Shown here piece after piece: positions 54,228 through 64,000 of a DNA stretch of 64,000 nucleotides (its first letter is position 1; the number at the start of each line of letters is the position of its first letter). Below the pieces are notes generated by a model. The model ran no database searches, was not told the origin of the DNA, and saw only the letters and a program-made list of their open reading frames with translations. The translations under genes were made by a program, and so were the position numbers. This stretch comes from Gyrodactylus bullatarudis (taxonomy: Eukaryota > Platyhelminthes > Monogenea > Gyrodactylidea > Gyrodactylidae): contig SSNU01000252.1 in assembly GCA_012064415.1 (NCBI GenBank), positions 81,765-145,764 of the forward strand. The letters are read 5' to 3'.

Positions 54228-54712
54228 TTGACTATAACGTTGTTCGCTTGCTACCTGACTATGTTGTCTTCTGGCTTGTATTGGTCTATCTGTAGAAAAA
54301 GAGAGAGAAAGGTGTAGTATTTCTTAAAGAATAAGGATTAATAAAATGTACTGTGATTGTTATTGTTTAGTAATCAGAATTATTAGAGTAATAACTCTGA
54401 TAATATATAGTTCATCACTTGAAAGAAAATTAAAATTAAGATTAGGATAAAATACATTTAGATTACCCTGATAAAAATAGTTTGGACTCACACAATATTT
54501 CGAATACATGTCGTATTCTTCTTCTGGCGTGAGATTTTTCAAAAAACTTGAGATACTTAAAACATTGCGTGTCCAATCAAAACCTTAAACCAATCAGATT
54601 TCTTCTCAACTTTAATCAATCAATTCTAACCAACGATTTCCAATATTTATATCTGTCTTATTACGATTAAAAACCTCGTTTAGTTTACCTACCTGAAGAA
54701 CTACTTGGTTCA
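54228..54712 (-). mobile_element. Short Penelope-derived element with 13-bp target duplication
   Basis: Flanked by AAACTTTGAAATT at 54215-54227 and 54713-54725. Its first about 460 bp are nearly identical to 42277-42738; it then jumps to a tail CTGAAGAACTACTTGGTTCA equivalent to the end of that copy, so it is an internal-deletion derivative or a separate short subfamily. Confidence 0.75.
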
Positions 54713-54725
54713 AAACTTTGAAATT

Positions 54726-56000
54726 AATTTCTTTTGATCAGAGACAGAGGAGACAGATACTCAACTCTATCTATAGAGAAATTTATATATCCCCATTATA
54801 AATTTTCATTGACACAAATTGACTTTATGTTTCTTTATTCATGGATTTTATGGCTCGGTCAGATTTTCTTATCACTCACAGGGAATAAAGATTTTTATGT
54901 AATTTTTATTTGCTTCTTCTAGCTTAGCAAAGCAAGGTGGAAATATTCCTCCTTTTGCAGAAGAATAAAAATTTCTTCTTCAAAACATTTCATTTTGATT
55001 CGTATTGTTTTTATTATGTCCACTCATTTCTAGCATTTCCCCTTGTGTCAGAATACTCCACCCTTTTAGGATTTAAAGTGTTCCATATAGAATAAGGTTT
55101 CATGGCGTGTCATTTCAATTTTGATTTGCAAAGACAATAGCACTTATTCCTAGTCATCAAAACAAAGTGAATTTGATCGAAAATGTAATTCAAATTCTAT
55201 AGTCTATAGGTTAGAGAAGGCCACATTTTCAACTTTTCCCAGCCTTAATTTCACTCTCGTTAATTAAGCATTTTTTGTTCTGATAAACAAAATCTCGATT
55301 GAAAATTACAATTTTTTGAATACGTGCCAAGCTTTTTTCAATGAACTTTACTACGAGAAAGGACAAAATTAAGAATTTTGAATACTTTTTGCAGCATTTT
55401 GAATAAAAATAGGGCTTATTGTAAAAATTGAGTCTTTTTTCACAAGTTGATAGAAATTCCTAGGAAATTAGATAAAACTGGGATTTTTGTATATCAGAAC
55501 ATGAAAAATTTTTTTTTCTCGGTTTAAACGTCAATCTTTGATCAAGGCATGGAACATTGTTCGGAACATTACCCTACTACTGGTAAAAATTTCAATCTTT
55601 CTCAAAACTGGAGTTACTAATCGAACTCAACTTTTTACGAGTGAGATAATCATGGTAAAAAGTGACCTTGCATTGATAATTTAAACCTTTATCGTCTTTT
55701 AAATTATTAGCCGGATTTTAAAACCGAATTAATATTCCAAGTCAGACTATTTATTTTGGTTAGTATAGGTTGATGAAGGTTTAATGCTCATTTTATTTAG
55801 TACAAACTTTAGGGGATATTTCAAACTAAAGTTAAAATCGATGAAATAACTGATCAGTGATAACATTACTCCAAGCATTACATTTCAATGTTAACATTAC
55901 TAAGGACATATATTTTTATTCATTGAAAGAATCCACTGAAGCATTAATGCGCTGTTCAATTAAAAGTTATGTTTAATATAATATAAAATGCCAATTTGAG
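54726..56000. other. Intergenic AT-rich stretch
   Basis: No gene, transposon protein or strong repeat recognised. Short open frames have no family resemblance. Confidence 0.5.
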
Positions 56001-57919
56001 AAATATTTTTTATTCACTTGCCACTAAAATAATGATGAGTTATACAGTACAACAAAATACAATGTATATAATTCTTAAAATTCAGGATCGATTTCTAATG
56101 ATTTAGGATTGATATAAAAATTTAATTACTCACCAATTCATCATCATTATTAATTCGAACGTTCTCGATTTCATCATTTTGAGCTTCCAATAAATTCTAT
56201 AAATAAAAATAAAAAATAACTTTAATATACCTAAATTTATTCTATATATTTATTTATCTAAAATTCTTGTTTTCTACTTACATTTAAATACTCCAAGTAA
56301 TTCTTACACGTTAGGCCTCGACTATTTTTGATCGCATCCGTTACATGATCCAAGTTACTTAATTTCCGTACTAACTTTAGGCCTTTTTTGACATCGCCAA
56401 TAAGTCTTTCTATTCCTTGAGTATTGGAAGGTATTTCAGGTAGACCCACAATTCTGGCATCATCAATTATCTCTATATCCTGTAGCAACGAGGGTCTCCC
56501 ATAAGGAACCGATTCAAAATCTATCATTCGAGAATAATGTCTAGCACGAAAATTCAACCTTGGTACCCGATATTCTCGTACACCTTCCCGTGCATTGTTT
56601 AATAATTCTGATGCACGACGTCTTGTAACTTCTCTTGCTACTTCCTCAACATCAGGATTTGGAATGTCATCGATTCTTTTCATTATGTTGAAAACAACTC
56701 TTGACGAACTTCAAATGTTGATGGGACATAAACTCTGCAAATATAATCCACAAGAATTTTTAGGCGATTTGAAGGATTTGGGAAAATAGTGTAAAGTCTT
56801 AGCATACGGCTTGCAGTTTTTGTCCATCTACAAATACAAATTTCACCTGTTGAAAATAAATCTTCTCAGCTCTTCATCTTGCCAACGATCGGTGACAAAA
56901 AGATAAATTCTGTACAAATACTTTTGTTCATGTCCAAGTTGATTTATGACGTCAGGATCAAGGTGAAATTGTGGAACTAATATTGGCTCAAAATCAACAA
57001 TAGGATGTTCCTTTTTTACCAAATGTAAAACTCTTCCAATAGGACCAGCATACCTGTGAGGACCAAGTGTACAACCCATAAATCTTGAAAGAACAGCTTT
57101 TAGAAGATTCTCAACTGTATGAATGAGGCAAACAACTCTAAGAAGATTCCTTTCTAGTTGAATTTCCAACAAAGTAACTAATCCAGATTTTTCTAGCAAC
57201 GTTAGAGGCAGCACCATCACATAATATCACACTTAATGAATTCATAGAGTTTGTTGAATGGAGAACATCAATGACAGAATCTTTCATACTTCTTCCTGTT
57301 ACTGTTTGATAAAAAGGAATGCAAGTGATTAAACGATCGTTTACTCCATCACTGAGAACAACATAGTTTACATTCTGTCTCTGCTGATGATAAAGATCTG
57401 ACTTTTTACAGGTTGCATCTATCTGTAAACATATTATTCCTTCAGGAATACGAGAGTTAAAATCTTGTTTATAAAGTTTATCTTCATTTTTTAGTTTGTA
57501 AGTTGAGACGTAAATACTTGATCCGTGAATTTGAAATAGATTGAGATCAGAAAATGCTGAATTCTCAATAGCAGCAGTCCCAAAAGGAGAAACACCGTGC
57601 TGACGAGCTGCTAAGTAAGTTCTTGGCATTCTGCTAGTATTGTATTTTCTCCGTTCTTGATTACCAGCAGGATCTCCTGAAAAATCACTAGAGCTAGGGA
57701 CTACAGTATTTGCAGATTCATCTGTTTCAGTGAAAATTTCTTCAACAGCATTATCAACTTCATTTTGAGGTGGAGCTTCCTTCAGCTAACGGATACATTT
57801 CTCTAACTACTTGAATTTCAACTGCTTGTTCTTCTCGTAGTTGTTCATCTCTTCTGTTTAAGAAATCTTCTATTCGCATAATTCTAGAGCCTGATTGATC
57901 TTCTAGAAAACTTACCATG
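56000..57919 (-). CDS. DDE-transposase-like gene, spliced or decayed
   Basis: Belongs to a transposase-like family common in arthropod and cnidarian genomes that I recognise but cannot name. Segments in order on minus: MVSFLEDQSG at 57919; YLAARQHGVSPFGTAAIEN; IICLQIDATCKKSDLYH; VILCDGAASNV; LVTLLEIQLERNLL; MGCTLGPHRYAGPIGRVL; RWTKTASRMLRLY; YRVPRLNFRARHYSRMIDF; IPSNTQGIERLIGDVK. Frame breaks coincide with in-frame-restoring GT-AG segments at 57810-57786 (25 nt), 56846-56828 (19 nt) and 56703-56681 (23 nt). A break near 57190 looks like a one-base shift in an A-run; a 22-nt GT-AG alternative would delete the conserved DGAASNV. A GTAAGT donor at 56281 leads to an exon 56196-56134 (NLLEAQNDEIENV...) with its own GTGAGT donor; the final exon is uncertain. 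Either a host-spliced domesticated gene or a decaying transposon. Confidence 0.6.
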
Positions 57920-58140
57920 AGATTTTACCTGAAATTTTAATTCTTCAAAATTTTAATAATTTATCTAATCCTGTAAGCTAGAAAAAGTTTGCAATGAAAT
58001 CTTTAACATATTTTTAATTATTTCGAAATTTTTTTATGTATCCTAGGGCTTTCCCTAGAAATTTCGTCCAAGTCTAATGTATATTATACACCCGACAAAA
58101 ATCGTATACAGTGGCAACGGAAAAAAACTTTATCATACAC

Positions 58141-58760
58141 GGTTAGTCTAAAGCTGATTGATATGAAGTTGAGAATCTATGATTTTTTCATCAAGAATTC
58201 GAATTTTTGAAAGATTTTTCGGAATGTTGCCTACTTTTACCATTTGAAGAAAAAAAAATTCGGAAAAAAATTATTTACATGAAAAATATGATCATTTTTC
58301 AAATTCCCACTTGGCGCCAAAATCCCATTTTTCGAACTTTGAACTCAAAGTTTTTATTGATTTAAAAGTGAGAGTGTGACCAAAAGAAGTTTTTTAAGAT
58401 TAGAATTAGACAAGAAATCAAATAGGCTGAATCTGTTCTTATGCATAATCACATTATCGTTTAGCAGCGGAATTTCTATTTTTTGATCATTTTCACAACT
58501 TGAAAATCAATGAAATTTCGATAAATCAAAATCTTCCGATAATGGGGAAACTGACGATAATATGACGGTGCTATTCAGCTATATTATCTAATCTTGATCC
58601 TGAAAATCCCTTTTGATCACCCTCCAAATATCAAATCAATAAAAATTTTCAGCTCAAAGTTCGGAAAAAATGGGATTTTGGCGCCAAATGGGAACTTGAA
58701 AAATGACCATACTTTTCATAAAAATAATTTTTTTCAGAATTTTTTCTTTTTTTAAGTGAA
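58141..58760. repeat. Foldback of the common interspersed repeat
   Basis: The stretch at about 58250-58430 reappears inverted at about 58590-58760. Both contain TTGGCGCCAAA, CCCATTTTT/AAAAATGGG and the TTTGATCACCCTC or GAGTGTGACCAAAAG segment. The same sequence occurs in degraded form at about 390-500, 1740-1860, 2000-2100, 27650-27700 and 29935-30020. Confidence 0.6.
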
Positions 58761-58793
58761 AGGTGATGCCAGACAATTTGAAAGAGATAAGCG

Positions 58794-58845
58794 CTCTATT
58801 TCGGGCATACTCTTCGGTCTATACATGCCAATATATACATGGTTT
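58794..58845. repeat. Short dispersed repeat, copy 2
   Basis: Same GCTCTATTTCGGGCATACTC and TACATGCCA segments as 41148-41195, directly beyond the foldback arm. Confidence 0.5.
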
Positions 58846-59637
58846 GAAATTACAAAATTAAATATGATTGGTTTAACCTTTCAACCACTTAAGAATCATG
58901 TGGTGTGTTCTTGCCTCTCCTAAGCTTTGTAAGGAGTGAGTACCAAGATTGAAGTTGATCAGGTTTTCTTGAGATTTCTTAAATGGTTATTTCCAACGCT
59001 ATTTCTATTATTAATATATGAGACTTTGGTCTTGATTCCAATGTTTTACGGGCTTCTAAACATTTCCAACATTGAAAAGGGTTTTTTTTCTTCAAAATAA
59101 TTCGAATTACGCCATAGAAGTTGACAAAAATTCGTCAAATGTGAAAATACATTTAAATAATATTCATAGGTTTTATTGAACTTCGAATTTTAGCAAACAT
59201 CGAATTCTCTGTCAAATATTGATCAGAATATAATTACTTCACATCTTCGAAATAGACAGGCATTGGTTGAAATGGGGAAAAGTTTGAGATAAAAATCAGG
59301 CCCTATCATGAGTTATTCCGCATACATCCACTGCTGTAGTAATAATTATAATATTATCGTAAGCAAGTGGCCAAATACTAAGGATGATGCAAGGACATTG
59401 ACTAATGTCAGCTATATACCAGAGAATGAACGATGAACGAGTTGTTTTTATTCTATCATGCATAATAATAATTTCAGTGGTCTTGTGTAATTCCATGTAT
59501 CTTGTCCATATTCAGGTTAATAGGTTAGAGTAGAAAAGACTGCCGAATCAATGAACGAATATTTATTTAATATTCATTAATAATTTGTATTTTCAAGAAA
59601 ATATAATTTGAAATATATATAGTGATAATCAATAATA

Positions 59638-61137
59638 AGTATACACCTATAGAACCTGTCCTCTTATATTAATTTTAAATGATCTTGAGACTTGGGATGT
59701 TGACTTCTAAAGAATGAAGAATTCTTTATTAAAATGCGTATTTTTAAATATAATTTATTTCAACATAATTCAGTAAATATAAATTTTCTATTTTTCATAA
59801 ATTTTTTTAACGTCAAGTTTAAGTATACACATTTATTTTGTAAAATTTCCATCCGATAAAACAACATTCATACATCTCTTCTGCATAGATTTATAAAGGT
59901 TCTTTATGACGTCTTCATGTATTGATTTCCACTCTTCCATAATTTTGATTATCAATTCATGCTTATTACAAAAAATCTTGCCATTTTGATATACTTTTTG
60001 GGATAAAATCCCCCAGAGATTTTCGATTGGATTCAAATCCGGGCTTCTGGCTGGCCAAGGAAGTACTTTTATAGTATGATCCGAAAACCAGTTAATGGTT
60101 GATTTAGAACGATGACACGGAGCATTATCTTGTTGGAAAATTAGATCCTCTTTTGTAATTTCCTCTTTAAATGAGAATAAATGATCTTCAAGCAGAATTT
60201 GGTAAGAAGTTGAATTGAGCTTTTCACTAATAACAACTAGACTAGAAGTTCCTTTGCTAGTTATCGATCCCCAGACCATAACACTACCTCCACCGAATCC
60301 TCGCTTTATTCGTATTGGTTTTGGTCGCTTTTTGTCCATCCAGCATGAAGTTAGACCATCTGGGCCATCAAGATTGAACTTTTTCTCGTCAGAAAAGATA
60401 ACTCTGCTCCAATCTTGATTTTCAATGATTTTTTCATAAGCCCAACTCTTTCTTGATTCCATATCTCTAGAACTCAGATTTGGAGTATTCTTAGGTTTAC
60501 CCCAATGAAGACTCGGATCTTTTTTCAAAGCTCTTTGAATTGTACTTATACTTACATTCAAATTCAATTCAGATTTTATTTTGGATGCAGTGTATTTCTT
60601 ATTTACAGCCAAATATTTGATTTTTGCTCTTACTGAATTGGGAATTATTTGCTTTGGGCCTCTCTTTTTCAAGGGTTTTTTCTTCATGAACAGTCTGCTT
60701 ATAGTTTTCGTAGTGCATTCAATAAAATTTGCAATTTTTCTTAGGCTTAGGCCATCTTTCCGAAGCTCTATAGCACGTTGCTTCTGGAAATTTGTTAACC
60801 TCGAATACTTCGATTCATTAGTTCCCATTAGAACAATTTCAAGAGTTAGAGTGGATCTTATGTAAGGCTGAAGATGGTAATCCAAAAACTTCTTGTAAAT
60901 TCTCAAAAAAAGTCTAATTATCTCTAAAAAACTAATTCGAAAAAGTGTATACTTAAATATGACGATTGAAAAATTAATGAAAAATAGTAAATTTTTATTT
61001 AATGAATTCTGTTAGAATTTACTACGAATTGATCTATATGAATATGTAGATAATTTAGCACTCTTTCGAATGACATATCCCACGTCTCAAGATCATTTAA
61101 AATTAAAACAAGAAGACAGGTTCTATAGGTGTATACT
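59638..61137 (-). mobile_element. Complete Tc1-like transposon, 1500 bp
   Basis: Inverted ends of about 65 bp begin AGTATACACCTATAGAACC and are flanked by TA at 59636-59637 and 61138-61139, the Tc1/mariner target duplication. Inner inverted copies of the AAGTATACAC sequence lie near 59820 and 60945, giving a Sleeping-Beauty-like IR/DR layout in which each end has two transposase sites (family knowledge). The transposase frame inside is undamaged. Confidence 0.92.
59833..60828 (-). CDS. Tc1-like transposase, apparently intact
   Basis: Cut-and-paste transposase. Starting at the internal ATG (60828, MGTNESKYSRL) it is 331 aa, a usual Tc1 length; the frame is open upstream to 60906 but those 26 residues fall outside the conserved region. 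An N-terminal helix-turn-helix pair is visible (FQKQRAIELRKDGLSLRKIA and the KYTASKIKSEL region). The catalytic triad is at VIFSDEKKF, FQQDNAPCHRS and RSPDLNPIENLWG, spaced as DD34E. GGGSVMVWGSI is the glycine-rich box. No stop or frameshift interrupts it, so it may still be active or only recently silent. Confidence 0.93.
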   Translation of the reverse strand: MGTNESKYSRLTNFQKQRAIELRKDGLSLRKIANFIECTTKTISRLFMKKKPLKKRGPKQIIPNSVRAKIKYLAVNKKYTASKIKSELNLNVSISTIQRALKKDPSLHWGKPKNTPNLSSRDMESRKSWAYEKIIENQDWSRVIFSDEKKFNLDGPDGLTSCWMDKKRPKPIRIKRGFGGGSVMVWGSITSKGTSSLVVISEKLNSTSYQILLEDHLFSFKEEITKEDLIFQQDNAPCHRSKSTINWFSDHTIKVLPWPARSPDLNPIENLWGILSQKVYQNGKIFCNKHELIIKIMEEWKSIHEDVIKNLYKSMQKRCMNVVLSDGNFTK

Positions 61138-61139
61138 TA

Positions 61140-62059
61140 TTCTTGACTACCACTATACATGTAGTATAAAAGTAATTGATCTTTTCTATCTGCGTATGTG
61201 TGAATATGGTCATTTGAAGACTGGGTTTCAAGTCATAATTCTGTTTTAGGGAAACTAAAAATCATTTATAGGCCACTTTTTCGAATGAACTATGACTTAT
61301 CAAGCCACAATATATTTTTGAGAAGATATGAAAATTTAAAAATGACTAGTTTTTAAAAAAATATAAAAACTTCCTAGAAAATATAAAGTACGTTTTTTTG
61401 AAAAATCATTCACAAAAATTGAAGAGAAAAGAAGAAAGAAATTATTATAGAAACCGTAACCGTAGAATTCGAAAATGTAATCACCTTGATTTCATCACTT
61501 TAAATAAAATTTTTAGCCATTTTAAGAGTCTAAAATTGGTCATTTTTTGAGATAATACTTTTCATGTCCGATTGTTCCAACTAGTGAAACACACTTGTAT
61601 GAAATTTTAAACTTGATCTTCCTCTTTGAAGGTGATGCTTTACCAACAAACTTGGATGTTATTAAAGTTTCAATATGGAGTCCGAATTAATAGAAATATT
61701 GATGCCGAAAGAAATATTGCTACAAGAAAAATTGTTGACATTTATAATTCTATTCGTATTCGTCCAAAGGCTGAGCGAAACATCTTCCGAGCAATCAAGT
61801 TTTTGGAATCAAAGAGACATCAGTTGAGAACCACACGCCACACAAGACTTATTCCATGCATCAGAGTGTTTTCTTCAGAATCAATGTGATTGTGATAAAA
61901 ATTCAATTTATTACAACATAATTCTTGATTTTGAGAGATCAATATGGTCCAAGAAATCAGTTACTTGAAGAAGGGTGATTTTTTGAATCAGCGTATTAAC
62001 AAATCATGCATTTTAGGTGAATAAAATTTATCATTAAAAATCAAAATTTAGACATCAAA
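61140..62059. other. Stretch with one unassigned open frame
   Basis: A plus-strand frame at 61626-61889 encodes an arginine/isoleucine-rich peptide (ERNIATRKIVDIYNSIRIRP) that I cannot place; it may be a decayed transposon piece. Otherwise AT-rich. Confidence 0.35.
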
Positions 62060-62530
62060 AAAATCATTGTTTTAGAACATAGCCCACTTAATATTTTGTT
62101 GTCTAAAATTTATAAAAAATATAATTTTAAGGTTGTTTTTAAAAATAATATAAGTCTTGTTGATAAAATTTCAAAAAATGAAAATAACATTTTTGAGGGC
62201 TGTGGTATTTATAAATTGAAGTGTAGCTGTGATAAAAGTTATATTGGTCAAACTGGTAGGAATTTTAGAACAAGAATCAAAGAACATAAAACAGTATTTT
62301 TAGAAATGATAATAAGTCACATGTTTTTCAACATGTCTTAAACAATAATAAGCATAAAATAAATTTTGAGGAGGTTAAAATTCTTAGTGTACAGAAAAAC
62401 TTTAGAAAGAGGTTAATTGATGAAGCTCTAGAAATAGGCAATAATGATACTTTTAATGGAAATGTTGGTGAAGTGAACATTGAGCAGGGTTGGATTCAGC
62501 TTTTCGTCAAAAGAAGGAAGTTAAATTAAA
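62060..62530 (+). pseudogene. Penelope-like endonuclease tail, frameshifted
   Basis: IYKKYNFKVVFKNNISLVDK, then GIYKLKCSCDKSYIGQTGR (GIY-YIG core with the catalytic Arg context), then a one-base frameshift near 62295. In the new frame it continues with NKSHVFQHVLNNNKHKINF, EEVKILSVQKNFRKRLIDE and NVGEVNIEQGWIQLFVKRRK to a TAA near 62526. The reverse-transcriptase part is missing. Its tail resembles the coding remnant at 42.7-43.1 kb, so this is the same subfamily. Confidence 0.8.
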
Positions 62531-62671
62531 TCTGATAAAAGATTATTACTCTTTTCTGTTCTGATTATCTATACTTTATTATCATAGGTCAGCCTCTTGT
62601 ATTATTCTATTCTCTCATCTGATTGGACAAAACTGATAGGTATGAGATCATGAAAGTATATAAATAGTAAT

Positions 62672-62902
62672 TTGTCTTTTGACAAACTTGTCGTACCACT
62701 GAAGAAGGCGTGTGAAGACAATCACCGTCGAAACGTTTGGATGACCATGGCTGAGAATGCTAATATTGACCTAAGTTTTAATAAATTTTATTATAAAACT
62801 AATTTTAGATCATTTTTCACTGATTCGGAAATGATAAAGCTTCTTTTCAAAACTTGCTTTTCTGTTGTTAGGTCTGATGGCGATCATTTGAATTGCTTTT
62901 GA
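62672..62902 (+). pseudogene. Possible 5' coding start of a Penelope-like unit
   Basis: A 76-codon frame with MTMAENANIDLSF...FTDSEMIKLLFKTC directly after the hammerhead-like motif. In Penelope elements the terminal repeat precedes the ORF, so this may be the start of a second, tandem partial unit. No family match can be asserted from this short piece. Confidence 0.3.
62696..62740 (+). ncRNA. Hammerhead-ribozyme-like motif of a Penelope element
   Basis: CTGAAGA (fits the CUGANGA core) is followed by a hairpin GGCG-U-GUGA / UCAC-CGUC, then GAAAC, then GUU. Flanking CCA and UGG can pair as stem I; stem III would be only AC/GU, as in the minimal dimer-acting hammerheads reported in Penelope-like elements (family knowledge). 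It lies just downstream of the endonuclease tail. One extra A before stem II departs from the consensus. An open frame (62672-62902) also runs across it. Confidence 0.5.
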
Positions 62903-64000
62903 TCACTCTTTCAGAATAGTCTAAAATTTTCAACTCAACTTTTAGAATTGAGTAATATTCATATCAAAGCCATTAATTAAGAACTGGGTTTATCACTTAG
63001 CTACAATTAGCTGAGAACATACTACGATGACATTCATCAATTAAAATCTATACCGAACAGATCAAGTTACAAAATTATTTCGTATCGGCCGAATTTCTTT
63101 TGGATGAACAGATTCGATCCGTTCTCTTTCAACTTTCAATCTTTTATTATCAAGCAATTTTTATCAATGTACTTAAACTTGTAATGAATAAGAGTAAATG
63201 TTTGATTTGGAATTTTTCTTTAGAAAAAGATCAAATATTTGAGCATTCATTCTTTTAATACTATAAACTTTTACAGTTATTATTAACATTTGATTTTTAC
63301 AAAGTTTTATTGACACTAGATCTTTGTATTCTGAATACTATTTTTAACAAATTTGTTGATATGATAGACCGATTTAGTTCCATAGAATGAGGATTAGACA
63401 GGGTCCCTTTTTTAGTAAACGAAACGCCTAAATTTAGAATTTTCAGGTCAAAATTTTATTTAATAAAAATTAAATTGAATATTTGATTTCAAAAGTATAA
63501 CCCAATGAGGTTTGAAAATATTTTTCACCATAGTGAACAATCTCAAAATCTGCCTTTATCATTCTTCTATTCCATGAAAAATTCAAAACACCCTTGTAAT
63601 CTTCTAAATAATAAATCTTTATTCTTTGAAATAATTTTTTGGGAGAATAAAATAACTTTTGAAATTATTGGAAGTTAAAATTTAGAAAATAAATCCAGAA
63701 TAATTTTGAGATTAATCAGGATGTTTTAACCCTTTCATGAGGTTCGCCCTTTATATAAAATTCTTTTTGAAAATTCAGATAAAAATTATAATATTCCATA
63801 AATAGAGATACCTTCGTCCAATCCGATTTATTCTTTTCTTCTGTGTAAGAATGAACTGAAAGACTACAAAACTGCACAAACTTGAAAATGTCTTATGAGC
63901 TCAAAAAAAATATTTTTCCTGACCATGTAGAAAAATAACATTGAGTTCTTTTGTAAGAATTCTCATCCTCATATCAATTGGCTTACATGAAACATTGATA
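62903..64000. other. Right edge, AT-rich noncoding
   Basis: No gene recognised. A copy of the common interspersed repeat lies at about 63940-63995 (TTGAGTTCTTTTGTAAGAAT then ATATCAATTGGCTTA). Confidence 0.5.

Noticed and set aside
57181..57210. A 22-nt microintron (GTGCTGCC...GCTAG) in the transposase-like gene
   Set aside because: It restores the frame, but it would remove DGAASNV, which corresponds to a conserved DG-x-x-x-N segment of the family; a one-base slip in the A-run is more likely.
61626..61889. A real host gene for the arginine/isoleucine-rich open frame
   Set aside because: No family resemblance, no splice partners, and it sits among transposon debris.

Overview
This is AT-rich nuclear DNA from an animal. 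It carries intron-containing orthologues of the kinase MARK/PAR-1, mitochondrial-type isoleucyl-tRNA synthetase, capping protein beta, the chaperonin subunit CCT4 and adenylosuccinate lyase. Many introns are extremely short: 25, 25, 25, 26, 28, 29, 29, 29, 33, 33 and 36 nt where the reading frame fixes both ends. The same genes also have introns of 1-10 kb filled with mobile-element debris. Microintrons of about 25 nt combined with moderate gene density recall dicyemid and orthonectid parasites, but I cannot name the organism from sequence alone.

Layout. Positions 1-16422 (minus): a MARK gene with six supported coding exons and one possible cassette exon; its KA1 end should lie beyond the left edge. 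Positions 16706-31395 (plus): a 14-exon isoleucyl-tRNA synthetase of about 951 aa, with a large palindrome and a Penelope-like element inside its introns. Positions 32254-33378 (minus): capping protein beta, head to head with CCT4 (33501-35228, plus). Adenylosuccinate lyase (35442-36965) and a coiled-coil protein (37267-38342) follow on plus. The coiled-coil gene converges, with only 28 bp between stop codons, on an intronless 852-aa protein of unknown function (38371-40929, minus). Positions 43789-50727 (minus): a seven-exon gene for a 615-aa protein with a C-terminal nucleoside-phosphorylase domain.

Positions 51.7-63 kb are dominated by mobile DNA: a 1066-bp element with very long terminal inverted repeats, a Penelope-like relic with one in-frame stop, a short Penelope-derived copy with a 13-bp target duplication (sister copy at 42.3 kb), a DDE-transposase-like gene whose frame breaks coincide mostly with 19-25-nt GT-AG segments, an intact 1500-bp Tc1-like transposon, and a Penelope-like tail followed by a hammerhead-ribozyme-like motif. 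A degenerate interspersed repeat family is spread through introns and intergenic DNA.

The host genes are unrelated housekeeping functions (cell polarity signalling, mitochondrial translation, actin capping, tubulin/actin folding, purine synthesis); they form no visible pathway cluster. The most unusual points are the ultrashort introns, the possible host-style splicing of a transposase-derived gene, the hammerhead-like and other structured repeats, and the unrecognised 852-aa protein with internal repeats. All exon models come from reading frame, splice-site and family comparison by eye; no alignment or search was run.
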